Part shown: one piece after another, positions 1 through 10,129 of the stretch
How the letters are laid out: the number at the start of each line of letters is the position of its first letter
How positions within the stretch are numbered: the first letter of the stretch is position 1
Assembly (NCBI RefSeq): GCF_019890935.1
Contig: NZ_CP082333.1
Coordinates: 3,081,501 to 3,145,500, forward strand
Origin: Exiguobacterium acetylicum
GTDB taxonomy: Bacteria; Bacillota; Bacilli; Exiguobacteriales; Exiguobacteriaceae
Reading direction: 5' to 3'
Length of the DNA: 64,000 bases
The notes under the pieces: model-generated
What the model was told of the DNA's origin: nothing
The model's database searches: none
The model's input: the letters and a program-made list of their open reading frames with translations, nothing else
Program-made: the position numbers and the translations under genes

Positions 1-793
1 CTTGCATCTGCAGTTCTTCGTTCAATTTACTGACGCGACGTTGTGTACGGCAGAAAATGATTGCTGCGTACGGACGCATCTCGTCAAGCATCGTCCGCAG
101 TGTCGCTTGTTTGCGGCGATCCGTCGTCTCGACGACGAACTGTTCGATTGCTTCAACAGTAATACTTTCCGCTTCCACCTGTACTTCGACTGGATTACGC
201 AAATACGTTTTCGCCAGTTCCTCTACTTTCGGTGGCATCGTTGCGGATAACATGACGAATTGACGATCGACCGGTGCTGCTTCGATGATGTCTTCGATTT
301 CTGGCAAGAAACCGATTTGTAGCATTTGGTCCGCCTCATCCAAGACAAGCGTCCGTAATTCACTTAAATCAAGTGTGCCGCGACCGACGTGGTCAAGAAT
401 CCGTCCTGGTGTTCCGATGATGATTTGTGGCATCCGACCGAGACGTTGAATCTGTTTAAAGACGTCTTGTCCGCCATATACAGCAAGCGCACGGTACTGT
501 TCCGTATTCCGAATCAGTTTATGCGTCTCATCGGCAATTTGACGCGCAAGTTCGCGTGTCGGTGCGACGATCAATGCTTGAACCGTTTGTGATTCGACAT
601 CAATTTGCTCAAGGATTGGTAAGAGAAATGCTAACGTCTTCCCTGTTCCCGTTTGCGCCTGACCAATCAAGTCGCGTCCGTCAAGTAATGACGGAATCGC
701 CTGTTCTTGAATCGGTGTTGGCTCCTTGATGCCTTGTTTTTGTAATTTTTTTATCCACAGGTCACTGATGTGTAATGTTTCAAATGTTGACAT
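1..793 (-). CDS. DEAD-box RNA helicase, C-terminus outside the window
   Basis: ATP-dependent RNA helicase that remodels RNA duplexes in the cytoplasm, probably in cold adaptation, ribosome assembly or mRNA decay. The visible N-terminal 264 residues hold a Q motif (PTPIQEQ), Walker A (AQTGTGKT), PTRELA, GTPGR, DEAD (VLDEADQM), SAT and the start of the second RecA domain (AAIIFCRTQRR). The ATG at 793 follows TTTAGGAGGATATATC, a strong ribosome binding site. The family usually has 400-540 residues, so a third to a half is missing. It lies downstream of a DUF3817 gene on the same strand; the leader carries DnaA boxes and a hairpin just before the ribosome binding site. Whether it is CshA, CshB or another paralogue cannot be told from this part. 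Confidence 0.93.
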   Translation of the reverse strand, partial: MSTFETLHISDLWIKKLQKQGIKEPTPIQEQAIPSLLDGRDLIGQAQTGTGKTLAFLLPILEQIDVESQTVQALIVAPTRELARQIADETHKLIRNTEQYRALAVYGGQDVFKQIQRLGRMPQIIIGTPGRILDHVGRGTLDLSELRTLVLDEADQMLQIGFLPEIEDIIEAAPVDRQFVMLSATMPPKVEELAKTYLRNPVEVQVEAESITVEAIEQFVVETTDRRKQATLRTMLDEMRPYAAIIFCRTQRRVSKLNEELQMQ

Positions 794-871
794 GATATAT
801 CCTCCTAAAAATTATCCACAGAAAAAAGCTGTGGATAACCTGCTTCGCATAGACAAAAACAGTTATCCACA
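751..871. promoter_or_regulatory. Cluster of four perfect DnaA boxes, two as a dyad
   Basis: The 9-mer TTATCCACA occurs at 751-759, 812-820 and 863-871, and its complement TGTGGATAA at 830-838. The pair at 812-838 forms a 10-bp stem with a 7-base loop. On the minus strand that stem is followed by TTTTT and then by the helicase ribosome binding site, so it could act as a terminator or attenuator as well as a DnaA site. The box at 751 is inside the helicase coding region. Perfect boxes at this density are characteristic of origins or DnaA-titration/regulatory sites, but no dnaA, dnaN or gyrase genes are nearby. Confidence 0.75.
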
Positions 872-897
872 GCCGTGCTCTATTCAGTATACACAAT

Positions 898-1197
898 TTA
901 CGCGTTTGTTGCTTCCTGTTTTAGTTTCCAGTCGAGTACGAATGTACCAAACGGGATGAATGATGCGATGAACGCAATCCCTGCCTTAACGATCGACCAA
1001 TCATATTTGAATTTAACGACTGCAAGCCAAAGTGCATACATGACGAACAAGACACCGTGAAGTGCACCCACGACCGAAACAGCTTGCGGAATATCTGCCA
1101 TATACTTCAACGGCATCGCAATCAACAGTAAGACTAAAAACGAAATTCCTTCTAGTATCGCAATCATTCGGAATTGCCCAAGCGTAGTTCTTAACAT
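898..1197 (-). CDS. DUF3817 integral membrane protein
   Basis: A 99-residue membrane protein of the DUF3817 (YdzA-like) family, with no established biochemical role. Three hydrophobic segments are visible at about residues 8-28, 38-62 and 70-90, with conserved-looking features GxFRxIAxLEGxSFLxLL near the N-terminus and a central HG. The ATG at 1197 follows AAAAAGGAGTGACGGG. It is on the same strand as, and 104 bases upstream of, the DEAD-box helicase; the DnaA-box hairpin between them could end its transcript. The family call is from memory of its pattern and is fairly secure. Confidence 0.82.
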   Translation of the reverse strand: MLRTTLGQFRMIAILEGISFLVLLLIAMPLKYMADIPQAVSVVGALHGVLFVMYALWLAVVKFKYDWSIVKAGIAFIASFIPFGTFVLDWKLKQEATNA

Positions 1198-1275
1198 CCC
1201 GTCACTCCTTTTTCTTGATTCCTGTACTTAGTATACGGGATGGACGATCCTTCTGTGACCTGTGTCACAGGATTG

Positions 1276-2241
1276 TCAGATTTCGAGTGGACGTAACCGC
1301 GCTTCGATGGCAGCTCGCTTTGGTTCAAGAAACGGTGGTAACGCAAGCGTCTCCCCTAACGTTTCAACCGACTCATCCGTCGCGAATCCCGGTGTATCCG
1401 TCGAGAGTTCAAATAAGATATGGTTCGGTTCCCGGAAGTAAAGAGCTTGGAAATAGTGACGATCGACTTTACCAGAGTTCGGTAAGTGATAGGCATTCAG
1501 GCGTTCGACCCACTTTTCATATTCATCACTGTTCGGCACTCGGAACGCGACGTGATGGACGCCACCACGACCAAGACGTTCTCGATCGAGATCTGGACGT
1601 GCCTCGATATGAACCTCTGCTCCTATACCACCTTCTCCCGTTGCATAGACTTCAATCGGTGCAAATTCACCTGCTAAAGATGGATAAGAACCTACTTTTC
1701 GGAATCCCATGACTTCCGTCAGTACACGGATCGTCAACGTTGGATCGTTGACCGTCAATGTGACGGCTCCTAGTCCAACGATCGCATGCTCCGATGGAAT
1801 CTCTTCTTGTGGCCATGGTACACCACCTGCGACACCTACCTCACCATCTTCCGCGACGAGAATCAAACGTGTTCCTTCCTGATCACGAAAAGCGAGTGTT
1901 CGACGCCCTGCTCGCTCGACGATTTCATCGTGATCCACACCTTTCGCTTCAAAACGTTGTTTCCAAAAATGAAGTGCAGCCGTTGTTTTGACACGAAGCG
2001 ATGTCGAAGAGATACTCGATGCCCCCGGTACGCCCGTTCCAAGATGCGGAATATCAAAAAACGTCAAGTCCGTTCCTGGATTCCCTTCCGCGTCCCCATA
2101 AAACAAATGATACGATGTCGTGTCATCTTGATTGACAGTCTTTTTGATCAGACGCATGCCAAGTATTTGTGTGTAGAATTGATAATTGCGTTCCGCCATG
2201 CCTGTTAAAATTGATACATGATGAATTCCGAGTAATTCCAT
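1276..2241 (-). CDS. mhqO: Ring-cleaving dioxygenase of the VOC family, MhqO-like
   Basis: Predicted extradiol-type dioxygenase/glyoxalase-fold enzyme acting on hydroquinones or catechols in quinone detoxification. The 321-residue chain has two VOC modules: the first begins GIHHVSILTG with metal-ligand His near residues 5-6, the second near residues 145-280 with VHHVAFRV; the acidic ligand is likely in HILFELSTD. The ATG at 2241 lies 8 bases after AAGGAG and is preferred over an upstream in-frame GTG at 2250, which has no spaced ribosome binding site. A palindrome typical of MhqR operators overlaps the -35 of its promoter, which strongly supports assignment to the catechol/2-methylhydroquinone stress group. 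The cognate MhqR gene is not adjacent; the MarR genes at 43673 and 63200 are candidates only. Confidence 0.87.
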   Translation of the reverse strand: MELLGIHHVSILTGMAERNYQFYTQILGMRLIKKTVNQDDTTSYHLFYGDAEGNPGTDLTFFDIPHLGTGVPGASSISSTSLRVKTTAALHFWKQRFEAKGVDHDEIVERAGRRTLAFRDQEGTRLILVAEDGEVGVAGGVPWPQEEIPSEHAIVGLGAVTLTVNDPTLTIRVLTEVMGFRKVGSYPSLAGEFAPIEVYATGEGGIGAEVHIEARPDLDRERLGRGGVHHVAFRVPNSDEYEKWVERLNAYHLPNSGKVDRHYFQALYFREPNHILFELSTDTPGFATDESVETLGETLALPPFLEPKRAAIEARLRPLEI

Positions 2242-2275
2242 CTTCCTCACTCCTTGTCAATGATTTGGTAATTGG

Positions 2276-2308
2276 AGTATATCTCACATTTATCTTGAAT
2301 TCAAGATA
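2276..2308 (-). promoter_or_regulatory. mhqO promoter with MhqR-type operator
   Basis: On the minus strand TTGAAT (2299-2304) and TATACT (2276-2281) are separated by 17 bases, a near-ideal SigA promoter. The perfect 18-bp palindrome TATCTTGAATTCAAGATA at 2291-2308 covers the -35. It closely resembles the MhqR operator of Bacillus subtilis as I remember it (tATCTcgaAtTCgAGATa), so repression by an MhqR-type MarR regulator with release by quinones is likely. Confidence 0.78.
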
Positions 2309-2318
2309 TTAGTCTAAT

Positions 2319-2346
2319 AAAAAACCGCCCCTCCGAAAAGGGACGA
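2319..2346 (-). terminator. Rho-independent terminator after the cold-shock gene
   Basis: On the minus strand, CGTCCCT pairs with AGGGGCG around a short loop and is followed by a run of six T. It sits just downstream of the cold-shock stop codon. Confidence 0.8.
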
Positions 2347-2360
2347 TTGAATAGTTGAAA

Positions 2361-2561
2361 TTAAAGTTTTACGACGTTAGCAGCTTGTGCTCCACGTGCG
2401 CCTTCAGTGATTTCGAACTCAACTTCTTGACCTTCGTCAAGAGTTTTGAAGCCTTCACCAGTGATTGCTGAGAAATGTACGAATACGTCTTCTCCGCCTT
2501 CAACTTCGATGAAACCGAAACCTTTTTCTGCGTTAAACCATTTTACTTTACCTGTGTTCAT
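2361..2561 (-). CDS. Cold-shock protein, CspA family
   Basis: A 66-residue single-stranded nucleic-acid chaperone of the cold-shock domain family. RNP1 (KGFGFIEV) and RNP2 (VFVHFSAI) are intact, the start [10 protein letters not shown] is canonical, and the length matches Csp proteins of Bacilli. The ATG at 2561 follows GGAGGTTGTTCCC; an upstream in-frame extension is not a plausible start. A SigA promoter at 2711-2740 predicts a leader of about 140 nt, as expected for Csp mRNAs that switch structure with temperature. It has its own terminator and appears monocistronic. Confidence 0.97.
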   Translation of the reverse strand: MNTGKVKWFNAEKGFGFIEVEGGEDVFVHFSAITGEGFKTLDEGQEVEFEITEGARGAQAANVVKL

Positions 2562-2704
2562 GGGAACAACCTCCAAAAATAAATTACTTAATACATATGC
2601 TGGGCATATGAAAAGAATTCATTATTGTCCCGAAATACATGGAGCAACGAAAAGATTGTTCGTGACACGATGTGAATCCGTAATGACAATAACAATATTA
2701 AGCT
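2562..2704 (-). promoter_or_regulatory. Long 5' leader of the cold-shock mRNA
   Basis: The roughly 143 bases between the predicted transcription start and the ATG contain no open frame worth calling. Csp transcripts commonly have such long leaders that fold differently at low temperature; I infer the same here but did not fold it. Confidence 0.5.
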
Positions 2705-2710
2705 AACGTA

Positions 2711-2740
2711 AGTATAGAATGGATGCGCTTTAAAAGTCAA
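2711..2740 (-). promoter_or_regulatory. SigA-type promoter of the cold-shock gene
   Basis: On the minus strand TTGACT (2735-2740) and TATACT (2711-2716) are separated by 18 bases and point at the cold-shock gene. Confidence 0.7.
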
Positions 2741-2792
2741 GTTGTCAGACCAATGTTTTTTCCAATTGATTCCACTTCTTCTACATAACTAA

Positions 2793-2828
2793 AATAAAAA
2801 ACAGGTTCAGCCGAAACTGAACCTGTTC
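2793..2828 (-). terminator. Terminator after immune inhibitor A
   Basis: The stem AACAGGTTCAG / CTGAACCTGTT is followed on the minus strand by a T-rich tract, directly after the protease stop codon. Confidence 0.88.
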
Positions 2829-2835
2829 TTCTGTT

Positions 2836-5226
2836 TTAACGGTGGATCCAGACTGCTCCAGCAGAGTTATCTTTCGCTTCACCGATGACTTGAATCTTCA
2901 GCCCGTTGTTCGGAAGCAATTTCCCTGCGTCCGGAATCAACTGGTTGATGTACGATTTCGAATCATCAAACTTCGTCACACCTGGTAGACCTTTGTAGTC
3001 GTATGTTCCACGTGATGGCGAATCGATGAGCCATGCAGGTGCCTTATCGTAGCTGAAAGCAGCATCTGCGATCTGGTAACGTGTGCTTCCTGTCGTGACC
3101 GGTTTACCGTTGAGTGTTCCAACGATTGCTTCAGGGTGCGAGTCGACAACTCCAAGGAATCCTTCACCTGGGTGTACGCCAACCCAGTTATTGTCAAAGC
3201 TCGAGTCACCGTACCAGACGACAAGACCTGTGTTGTACTTGACGCCACGTGCATGCTCGAGTGCTTTATCCGAGCCTGCATAGTTACGCCATTCGAGGTA
3301 GTATGCGTTATCAGCATAAGAGAAACCATTTGAAGCGATGAAACCATTCAATGTGAATTTCGGAGTGCCTTCTGCATCATCTTCGAAGACGACTTTACCG
3401 TCAACTGTCAACTTCGCGTTATCAAGTGCGAATCCGTCAAGTGCGAGACCCGCATCACCGACATATTCGAACTTCAACGTGACTTTTTTACCAGCAAATT
3501 CGCTCAGATCATACGATTTATCAACCCATGCACCTTTTGTCGAATCAGCGCGCTGATCGCCATCTGTATCTTCATCACCGATTTTGTCGATGATTTTTGA
3601 TTGACCACCGGCAGTTGCCGTGACAGTCAAGAAGTCATAGTTGTATTCAACGTCATATAGTGTCTTGAAGTCGAATTTCGCTTCTTTTGCATTCGTTAAA
3701 TCGAATTCTGGTGATGTCATCGACGTTTTCAAATCATTTCCTTTTGTACTGTAGTAATATTTTTGACCGAACGCCGGCGCGATACCTTTCACCGGTTTTT
3801 TCGGTAAGTTAACCTTGATGATTCCTGGATTTTTTGATTTCGTTACGCTTTGGTCGAGGTACGATGCCGTCCCTGCCTTAGTGAGTGAATCAAAATCAAT
3901 CTGTTGGATGTTCGCCCAGTTTCCACCCATCACATTTTGGAAGAACTCTTTGTTTTGTGGTGAGAAACTTGTTGGCTCTGTTCCAGCGATGTTACCATTC
4001 CAGCTACCACCACTCATGATCGACCAAGACGCAACTGGCTCACCTTGACCTGTGTACTGTGTATCGTACTCATCAGGAAGTCCAAGATCATGACCAAATT
4101 CGTGCGCGAAGACACCAACTGCGCCATCTTCTGGTTGGACTGTGTAATCAAATGCAGCCATCTTGCCGTCCCAATAATCGACGCTTGCTGTCGTGTTTTC
4201 TACAGGATGAACACCATCTAGCGTCCAGCGGTGCGACCAGATCGCGTCGTCACCAAGTTTACCGCCGCCTGCTTCTTGTCCTGTACCAGCATGAATGATC
4301 ATCAAGTGATCGACGAGACCGTCTGGCTCATTCAAGTTGCCGTCTCCATCCATATCGTACTGGTCAAACTTATCGTAATCTGCTAAGTTGATGCCAGCTT
4401 TAACAGCTGCAGCTAACGAATCTTTAACGAGACCACGTGGTCCTTTTGCTCCAGGAAGGTTATCGTTCCCGCCTTTTGGATCATCAGAACCATAATCTTT
4501 TGCTGTTCCAGGAACTGTTAACCAATTCGATACCGTACCATCGACTGAATAACTACCACCTGATTGTTCTTCATAATATTGCTTGAACGTCTTTACTTTG
4601 TCTCCGTTGAAGAGCTTGAATTCTTTATCACCAAACATTAAATCTTGATAATGTTTTTGGTTGAAGTCATCTGAATACATATATCCAGGCTCTTGAACGA
4701 CGTTGTTATGCTTGAAGTCGCTGTACTCGACGAGGAGGACAAGGACTTTATCCGTCCGTGTTGCGCCGTTATAGGCTGCCTGTTTTGCTTTATCCACTTT
4801 GACGAAGCCATTCGGATTGCCTTTTTTGTAGTTCCCGTGTTTTTTCTTCAATTGTTTAGCAAGTTGTTCTTTTTGTTTTGTTAAGAAGTCCTTTGTTTTC
4901 TTATCGAATGCGGCTTCTTTACTGGATTCATGATCGTGATCATGATCAGCGGCCGGTTTTCCGTTCGCCTTTTTGTCCAGATACTTTTGAACGGCTTGTT
5001 GTTTCGCTTCTGCTGAAGCTGCTTTTGAGATGACCCCACGTTTTTCAAGCACTTTTGCTAATCGATCCTGATCGACCGTGTTCAAGTCCATCGGTGCACC
5101 AGGTGCTACTTTTTCTGCTGCTTGTACAGACGTTACCTGCCCACCAGGTAAGACCGGACCAACAGCAAACGCAGCTGCCGTAATTCCAGACAGAACGGCT
5201 AGGCTAAGCTGTTTCTTTTTTCCCAC
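2836..5226 (-). CDS. ina: Immune inhibitor A, secreted M6 metalloprotease
   Basis: Secreted zinc metalloprotease of peptidase family M6 (immune inhibitor A), which degrades host antimicrobial proteins in Bacillus and extracellular protein generally. The 796-residue length is the usual one. The start is GTG at 5226, 9 bases after GGGGG, giving a KKK-hydrophobic signal peptide ending in a VQA-type site; the longer frame from 5289 lacks this logic. A charged propeptide with a His/Asp-rich patch (about residues 95-103) precedes the catalytic domain. The zinc motif [14 protein letters not shown] puts the ligands at His375 and His379 with Glu376 as base. The C-terminal third contains MAM/jelly-roll-like beta modules. 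It is a single-gene unit with its own terminator, divergent from the HD-GYP gene. Confidence 0.95.
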   Translation of the reverse strand: MGKKKQLSLAVLSGITAAAFAVGPVLPGGQVTSVQAAEKVAPGAPMDLNTVDQDRLAKVLEKRGVISKAASAEAKQQAVQKYLDKKANGKPAADHDHDHESSKEAAFDKKTKDFLTKQKEQLAKQLKKKHGNYKKGNPNGFVKVDKAKQAAYNGATRTDKVLVLLVEYSDFKHNNVVQEPGYMYSDDFNQKHYQDLMFGDKEFKLFNGDKVKTFKQYYEEQSGGSYSVDGTVSNWLTVPGTAKDYGSDDPKGGNDNLPGAKGPRGLVKDSLAAAVKAGINLADYDKFDQYDMDGDGNLNEPDGLVDHLMIIHAGTGQEAGGGKLGDDAIWSHRWTLDGVHPVENTTASVDYWDGKMAAFDYTVQPEDGAVGVFAHEFGHDLGLPDEYDTQYTGQGEPVASWSIMSGGSWNGNIAGTEPTSFSPQNKEFFQNVMGGNWANIQQIDFDSLTKAGTASYLDQSVTKSKNPGIIKVNLPKKPVKGIAPAFGQKYYYSTKGNDLKTSMTSPEFDLTNAKEAKFDFKTLYDVEYNYDFLTVTATAGGQSKIIDKIGDEDTDGDQRADSTKGAWVDKSYDLSEFAGKKVTLKFEYVGDAGLALDGFALDNAKLTVDGKVVFEDDAEGTPKFTLNGFIASNGFSYADNAYYLEWRNYAGSDKALEHARGVKYNTGLVVWYGDSSFDNNWVGVHPGEGFLGVVDSHPEAIVGTLNGKPVTTGSTRYQIADAAFSYDKAPAWLIDSPSRGTYDYKGLPGVTKFDDSKSYINQLIPDAGKLLPNNGLKIQVIGEAKDNSAGAVWIHR

Positions 5227-5480
5227 GTGAATTGACCCCCTATGTAGTAGTGAAAAGCATGTGATTACTATACTTTTCTGAATATTCAAATCATAGATTA
5301 TTTTATTTCGTTAATCAATTGCTTTTAAGACAATTAGTGCTTTCTAACCATACCTATTTTTAGGTAGTAATTTTAAATGATTTTCCAAGGATTCTTTCAC
5401 CTCTTTTTCAAAAAAATACGCTTCTCTCATTTTAGAAAACGGTACGCTGAAGGCACTCTGATTACCATAAGGAGGATCCA

Positions 5481-6968
5481 ATGAGCGCTTTACGACATTT
5501 TGAACGTCATTTACTTAGAAACTACCTGATTGGTTCATTCGTCGCTGTCTTCGGCGTCGGTTGCCTATTTATTTTCGAGACGCTTACCTTCACCGGAATA
5601 GAACAATTGATTTTAATCGGTATCATGGCTATGTCCGTCAGTCTGATGTTTTCACTGGAATACATGCTCTACTCCCGACATGTCGCTTCCTTACGTCGCT
5701 TTTTCGAAAACGATATTCCTTCGCTCGTCTCGTTTCAAGAAGCCTATCAAACGACACATCGTTTTCCGGTACTGACTGTACAGCGCATCATGGGACCACA
5801 CTTTTTAGGTCTTTCCGTTCCTGCTTCACTTCTGACAGCCCTGGCGATCTCTCAAGGGTGGTTACAGATGCCGTACTATTTAATTGGTCTTGCTTGTTTT
5901 GGTGCGGTCCTCGTCGCCATCCTTCATGCTTTGATTGAGTTTTTTCTTACTTATCGTGTTACCGAACGTATGCTACTCACTTTAGAAAACTATGCGGTTG
6001 AACACGGATTTGATTTTCCTAAAAAAACGACGGTCGTCACACTAAAGCAAAAAATGCTCATCAGTACACTGATCATCGGTGTTTTTCCCGTCATGCTGTT
6101 CGTTCTCGCTTCAGCTGTCCAGTTAACGGAAAATGAGAGCCTTCGCTCTTACTGGAGTTGGGCGACACTCATTTTAATCGTCATCTTATCCGTTGCGACG
6201 TTTTGTAGTCTTCTTCTCTATGAAAACATCCGTAAACCAATCGCTACCCTGCAACAAGGGATTCAAGATGTCGAAAGCAATCGACTCGTCTCGTTACCGA
6301 ATCCGTATTCGGACGAGTTCTCCCACCTCGTTTCTGGTTTCAACTTGATGATGGAAGGTATCAAAAAGCGTGATGCGGAAAACGAACAGTTACTCGATAG
6401 TTTGTTCACCTTATTCGCTGCGACACTAGATGCCCGCGATCCTTACACAGCCGGTCATTCCGTTCGTGTCGCTGCCTATTCAGTCGAAATTGCTACCGCT
6501 GCTAATCTTCCCAATGAACAAATCGAATTGTTACGTAAATCCGCACTGTTACATGACATTGGAAAAATTGGGATTCGAGACGATGTGTTATTGAAAGAAG
6601 GACGTCTTACCGATGAAGAATTTCAAATCATCCAGCAACATCCAGTCATTGGCGTGCACATTCTATCGCAAGTTCAGCTTCCAAAGACGTTACAACCGAT
6701 TCTTCCTGGGGTAAAGTACCATCACGAACGCTACGACGGAAAGGGGTATCCGGAAGGTCTTATAGGAGAGGACATCCCACTCTTTGGTCGGATCATGGCG
6801 ATTGCTGATGCCTATGATGCAATGACATCCGATCGTCCCTACCGTAAGGGAATGCCCGTGGAAAAAGCTTTATCTATCTTAGAAGAAGGCATGGGTACAC
6901 AATGGGACGCTACCTTTACGCGTCTATTTCTAGATTTGAAGCGTTCGCCCGTCGAGGACGTGTCATAA
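5481..6968 (+). CDS. Membrane HD-GYP cyclic-di-nucleotide phosphodiesterase with HAMP domain
   Basis: A 495-residue signalling protein predicted to hydrolyse cyclic di-GMP or a related dinucleotide. The N-terminal part has about six membrane helices in two blocks (residues 15-60 and 105-160, then 190-250), followed by a HAMP-like segment (about 250-300) and an HD-GYP domain. The catalytic HD is His358-Asp359 in LLHDIGKIGIRD, and the signature HHERYDGKGYP starts at His414. All HD-GYP hallmarks are present, so activity is expected. The ATG at 5481 follows AAGGAGGATCCA. The small GyrI-like gene follows after 18 bases, suggesting co-transcription. No periplasmic ligand-binding domain is obvious; the membrane block may be the sensor. 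Confidence 0.92.
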   Translation: MSALRHFERHLLRNYLIGSFVAVFGVGCLFIFETLTFTGIEQLILIGIMAMSVSLMFSLEYMLYSRHVASLRRFFENDIPSLVSFQEAYQTTHRFPVLTVQRIMGPHFLGLSVPASLLTALAISQGWLQMPYYLIGLACFGAVLVAILHALIEFFLTYRVTERMLLTLENYAVEHGFDFPKKTTVVTLKQKMLISTLIIGVFPVMLFVLASAVQLTENESLRSYWSWATLILIVILSVATFCSLLLYENIRKPIATLQQGIQDVESNRLVSLPNPYSDEFSHLVSGFNLMMEGIKKRDAENEQLLDSLFTLFAATLDARDPYTAGHSVRVAAYSVEIATAANLPNEQIELLRKSALLHDIGKIGIRDDVLLKEGRLTDEEFQIIQQHPVIGVHILSQVQLPKTLQPILPGVKYHHERYDGKGYPEGLIGEDIPLFGRIMAIADAYDAMTSDRPYRKGMPVEKALSILEEGMGTQWDATFTRLFLDLKRSPVEDVS

Positions 6969-6986
6969 GAAGGAAGGGAGTTTCTG

Positions 6987-7418
6987 ATGCATCCAAAAAT
7001 CGTTGAACGCCATGAATTTTATTTTGTTGGACTTGGACTGACTTGCGAAGAAAATGAACTGCATACGCTGATGCCGGAACTCTGGCGTGAATTTTCAAGA
7101 CGTTCGCATGAGATTCCTGCGAAGCCGGATAGTTATCCGCTCGACATCTCCCTTGAACGAAACGGAACAAAATATTCGCAATGTGTCGGGTATCCTGTTG
7201 CATCACTTGATGGAATTCCAAAAGGAATGAAGGGTCACCGGATTCCTGCTGCGCGTTATGTCTTCTGGAAGCATGAAGGACCGGATATCGAAATTTGGAA
7301 ATCGTTCGAGAAAATCCAACGCTTCGCTTCAAAACAAGGAATTGAGCTTGATCCACATGATTTTAAAATTGATGAGACCCGAGATGACGTCCACCATCTC
7401 TACCAACGCATTCGCTGA
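6987..7418 (+). CDS. GyrI-like small-molecule-binding domain protein
   Basis: A stand-alone 143-residue GyrI-like/AraC effector-binding domain protein without a DNA-binding part. The pattern of strands around YPLDISLE, IPAARYVFWKHEGP (the typical xYAVFxHxGP edge) and a final acidic FKIDET strand is characteristic. Such proteins bind hydrophobic cationic or other small molecules and can act as toxin or drug sponges. ATG 6987 is preceded by AAGGAAGGGAG. It lies 18 bases downstream of the HD-GYP gene and is closed by a terminator whose stem starts in its stop codon. The precise ligand is unknown. Confidence 0.77.
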   Translation: MHPKIVERHEFYFVGLGLTCEENELHTLMPELWREFSRRSHEIPAKPDSYPLDISLERNGTKYSQCVGYPVASLDGIPKGMKGHRIPAARYVFWKHEGPDIEIWKSFEKIQRFASKQGIELDPHDFKIDETRDDVHHLYQRIR

Positions 7419-7446
7419 ACCATTCTCTTGAATGGTTCTTTTTTTG
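7417..7446 (+). terminator. Terminator after the HD-GYP/GyrI unit
   Basis: The stem GAACCATTC / GAATGGTTC has a 4-base loop and is followed by seven T; the stem overlaps the stop codon. Confidence 0.88.
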
Positions 7447-7558
7447 TCTTGAAATATCTTTTACACTTAATAATTCAGTCCAGGTACTACGGACTATATT
7501 CAGAAAATTCTATTTAATTCGAATGACTTATTCTCGCTTCTCTGATTCTTTGGCATAG

Positions 7559-9088
<1,530 letters not shown>

Positions 9089-9119
9089 GAAAATCTCCTC
9101 CCAAAGGATTTTCATATTT

Positions 9120-9151
9120 CCTCCCGAGTGTCGGACTCGGGAGGTTTTTTT
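9120..9151 (+). terminator. Terminator after the thermolysin gene
   Basis: The 10-bp stem CCTCCCGAGT / ACTCGGGAGG is followed by seven T. Confidence 0.92.
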
Positions 9152-9155
9152 GCGC

Positions 9156-9187
9156 AAAAAAAAACGGATTCGCTTGAAGCGAATCCG
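9156..9187 (-). terminator. Terminator for the SH3-like membrane protein gene
   Basis: On the minus strand CGGATTCGC / GCGAATCCG around a 5-base loop is followed by nine T. Confidence 0.9.
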
Positions 9188-9195
9188 CCGTTCAT

Positions 9196-10062
9196 TCATT
9201 CTTGTCCAGGATCACGCGCAAGACGTAGACGCATCTTTCCGTTATCCGGGAACACTTTTAGTTGTAAGGATTCTCCCTCGTACCACGTACCATAGCTCGT
9301 ATCGACGACGGGTTCACCCAATGTCGATAACCCACCAGTCGAAGCATTCGTCCAGTCGATTGCTTCAATGATTCCATCCGAGACGACGAGCAGATATCCA
9401 GCATTCGAGAAGTAGTACGTATTGACGGCATCTTGTTGTGTATTACCAACAGCACCATACTTCGCTTCGAATTCAGCAATCGGTTTTCCGAGATACTGCT
9501 CCGGCTTGTCGATCGGTTGATTGGCGACTGCTTGCGAAAGCGCCGCAAGAACGGCTTCGTCTGATGTCCCTTTTGGTGCTTCCAAACGAACATCACTTTC
9601 CGGTAAGTACCCTTCGATGCTGTCATTGAGTTTGAGATGGACCATACCGTCCTTCGCATCTAACACCTCATAAACGTCACCTAAATCTGCTTTGTAGATG
9701 ACACTACTACGACTCGCATCGCTATAGACGTTCGCGAACGGACGTGTTACCCAAGCCGCTTGCGCATACTCTGCTGCTTTTTTCTTTGCTTTCTTCTTTT
9801 CTTTTTTCGCTTCTTTTTTATCATCCGTTGTTGCTGTTTTCTTCTTCGACTCTTCGTTTTGTGTTGCTTGATCGGTCGTTTTCGGCTTCTCGAGCGTCGA
9901 TGTTGCTTGAGAGGCGTCGTTGTTCGTCAACATATATAACCAACCACCGACGATGAAGAGTGTTGCTAAAATACCTCCGAAAGCAATCCCTCGACGATTG
10001 CGTTTTTGTTTCCGTCTTTCTTGTCGGGACTGTCGTTCTTGTTCTTGTTGGTGTTCACTCAT
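9196..10062 (-). CDS. Membrane-anchored protein with SH3-like domain
   Basis: A 288-residue protein of unknown function with an Arg/Lys-rich cytoplasmic tail, one membrane helix at about residues 28-46, a Lys/Ala/Glu-rich linker (about 60-100), a bacterial SH3-like module (about 105-160, with ANVYSDASRSSVIYKADLGDVYEV and a YLPESDV ending) and a C-terminal domain of about 110 residues ending GKMRLRLARDPGQE. The layout suggests a cell-wall-facing protein in which the SH3 module contacts peptidoglycan. The ATG at 10062 follows TCAGGAGGAACCATAC. It has its own terminator and no clear operon partner. The C-terminal domain was not recognised. Confidence 0.72.
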   Translation of the reverse strand: MSEHQQEQERQSRQERRKQKRNRRGIAFGGILATLFIVGGWLYMLTNNDASQATSTLEKPKTTDQATQNEESKKKTATTDDKKEAKKEKKKAKKKAAEYAQAAWVTRPFANVYSDASRSSVIYKADLGDVYEVLDAKDGMVHLKLNDSIEGYLPESDVRLEAPKGTSDEAVLAALSQAVANQPIDKPEQYLGKPIAEFEAKYGAVGNTQQDAVNTYYFSNAGYLLVVSDGIIEAIDWTNASTGGLSTLGEPVVDTSYGTWYEGESLQLKVFPDNGKMRLRLARDPGQE

Positions 10063-10129
10063 GTATGGTTCCTCCTGAAAAAGTCGACACAGTTTTCCCC
10101 ACTATACCACCAATGTTTACTCGAAATAT

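Noticed and set aside
751-871. Chromosomal replication origin
   Set aside because: No dnaA, dnaN, rpmH or gyr genes and no AT-rich unwinding element are nearby; DnaA boxes alone do not make an origin.
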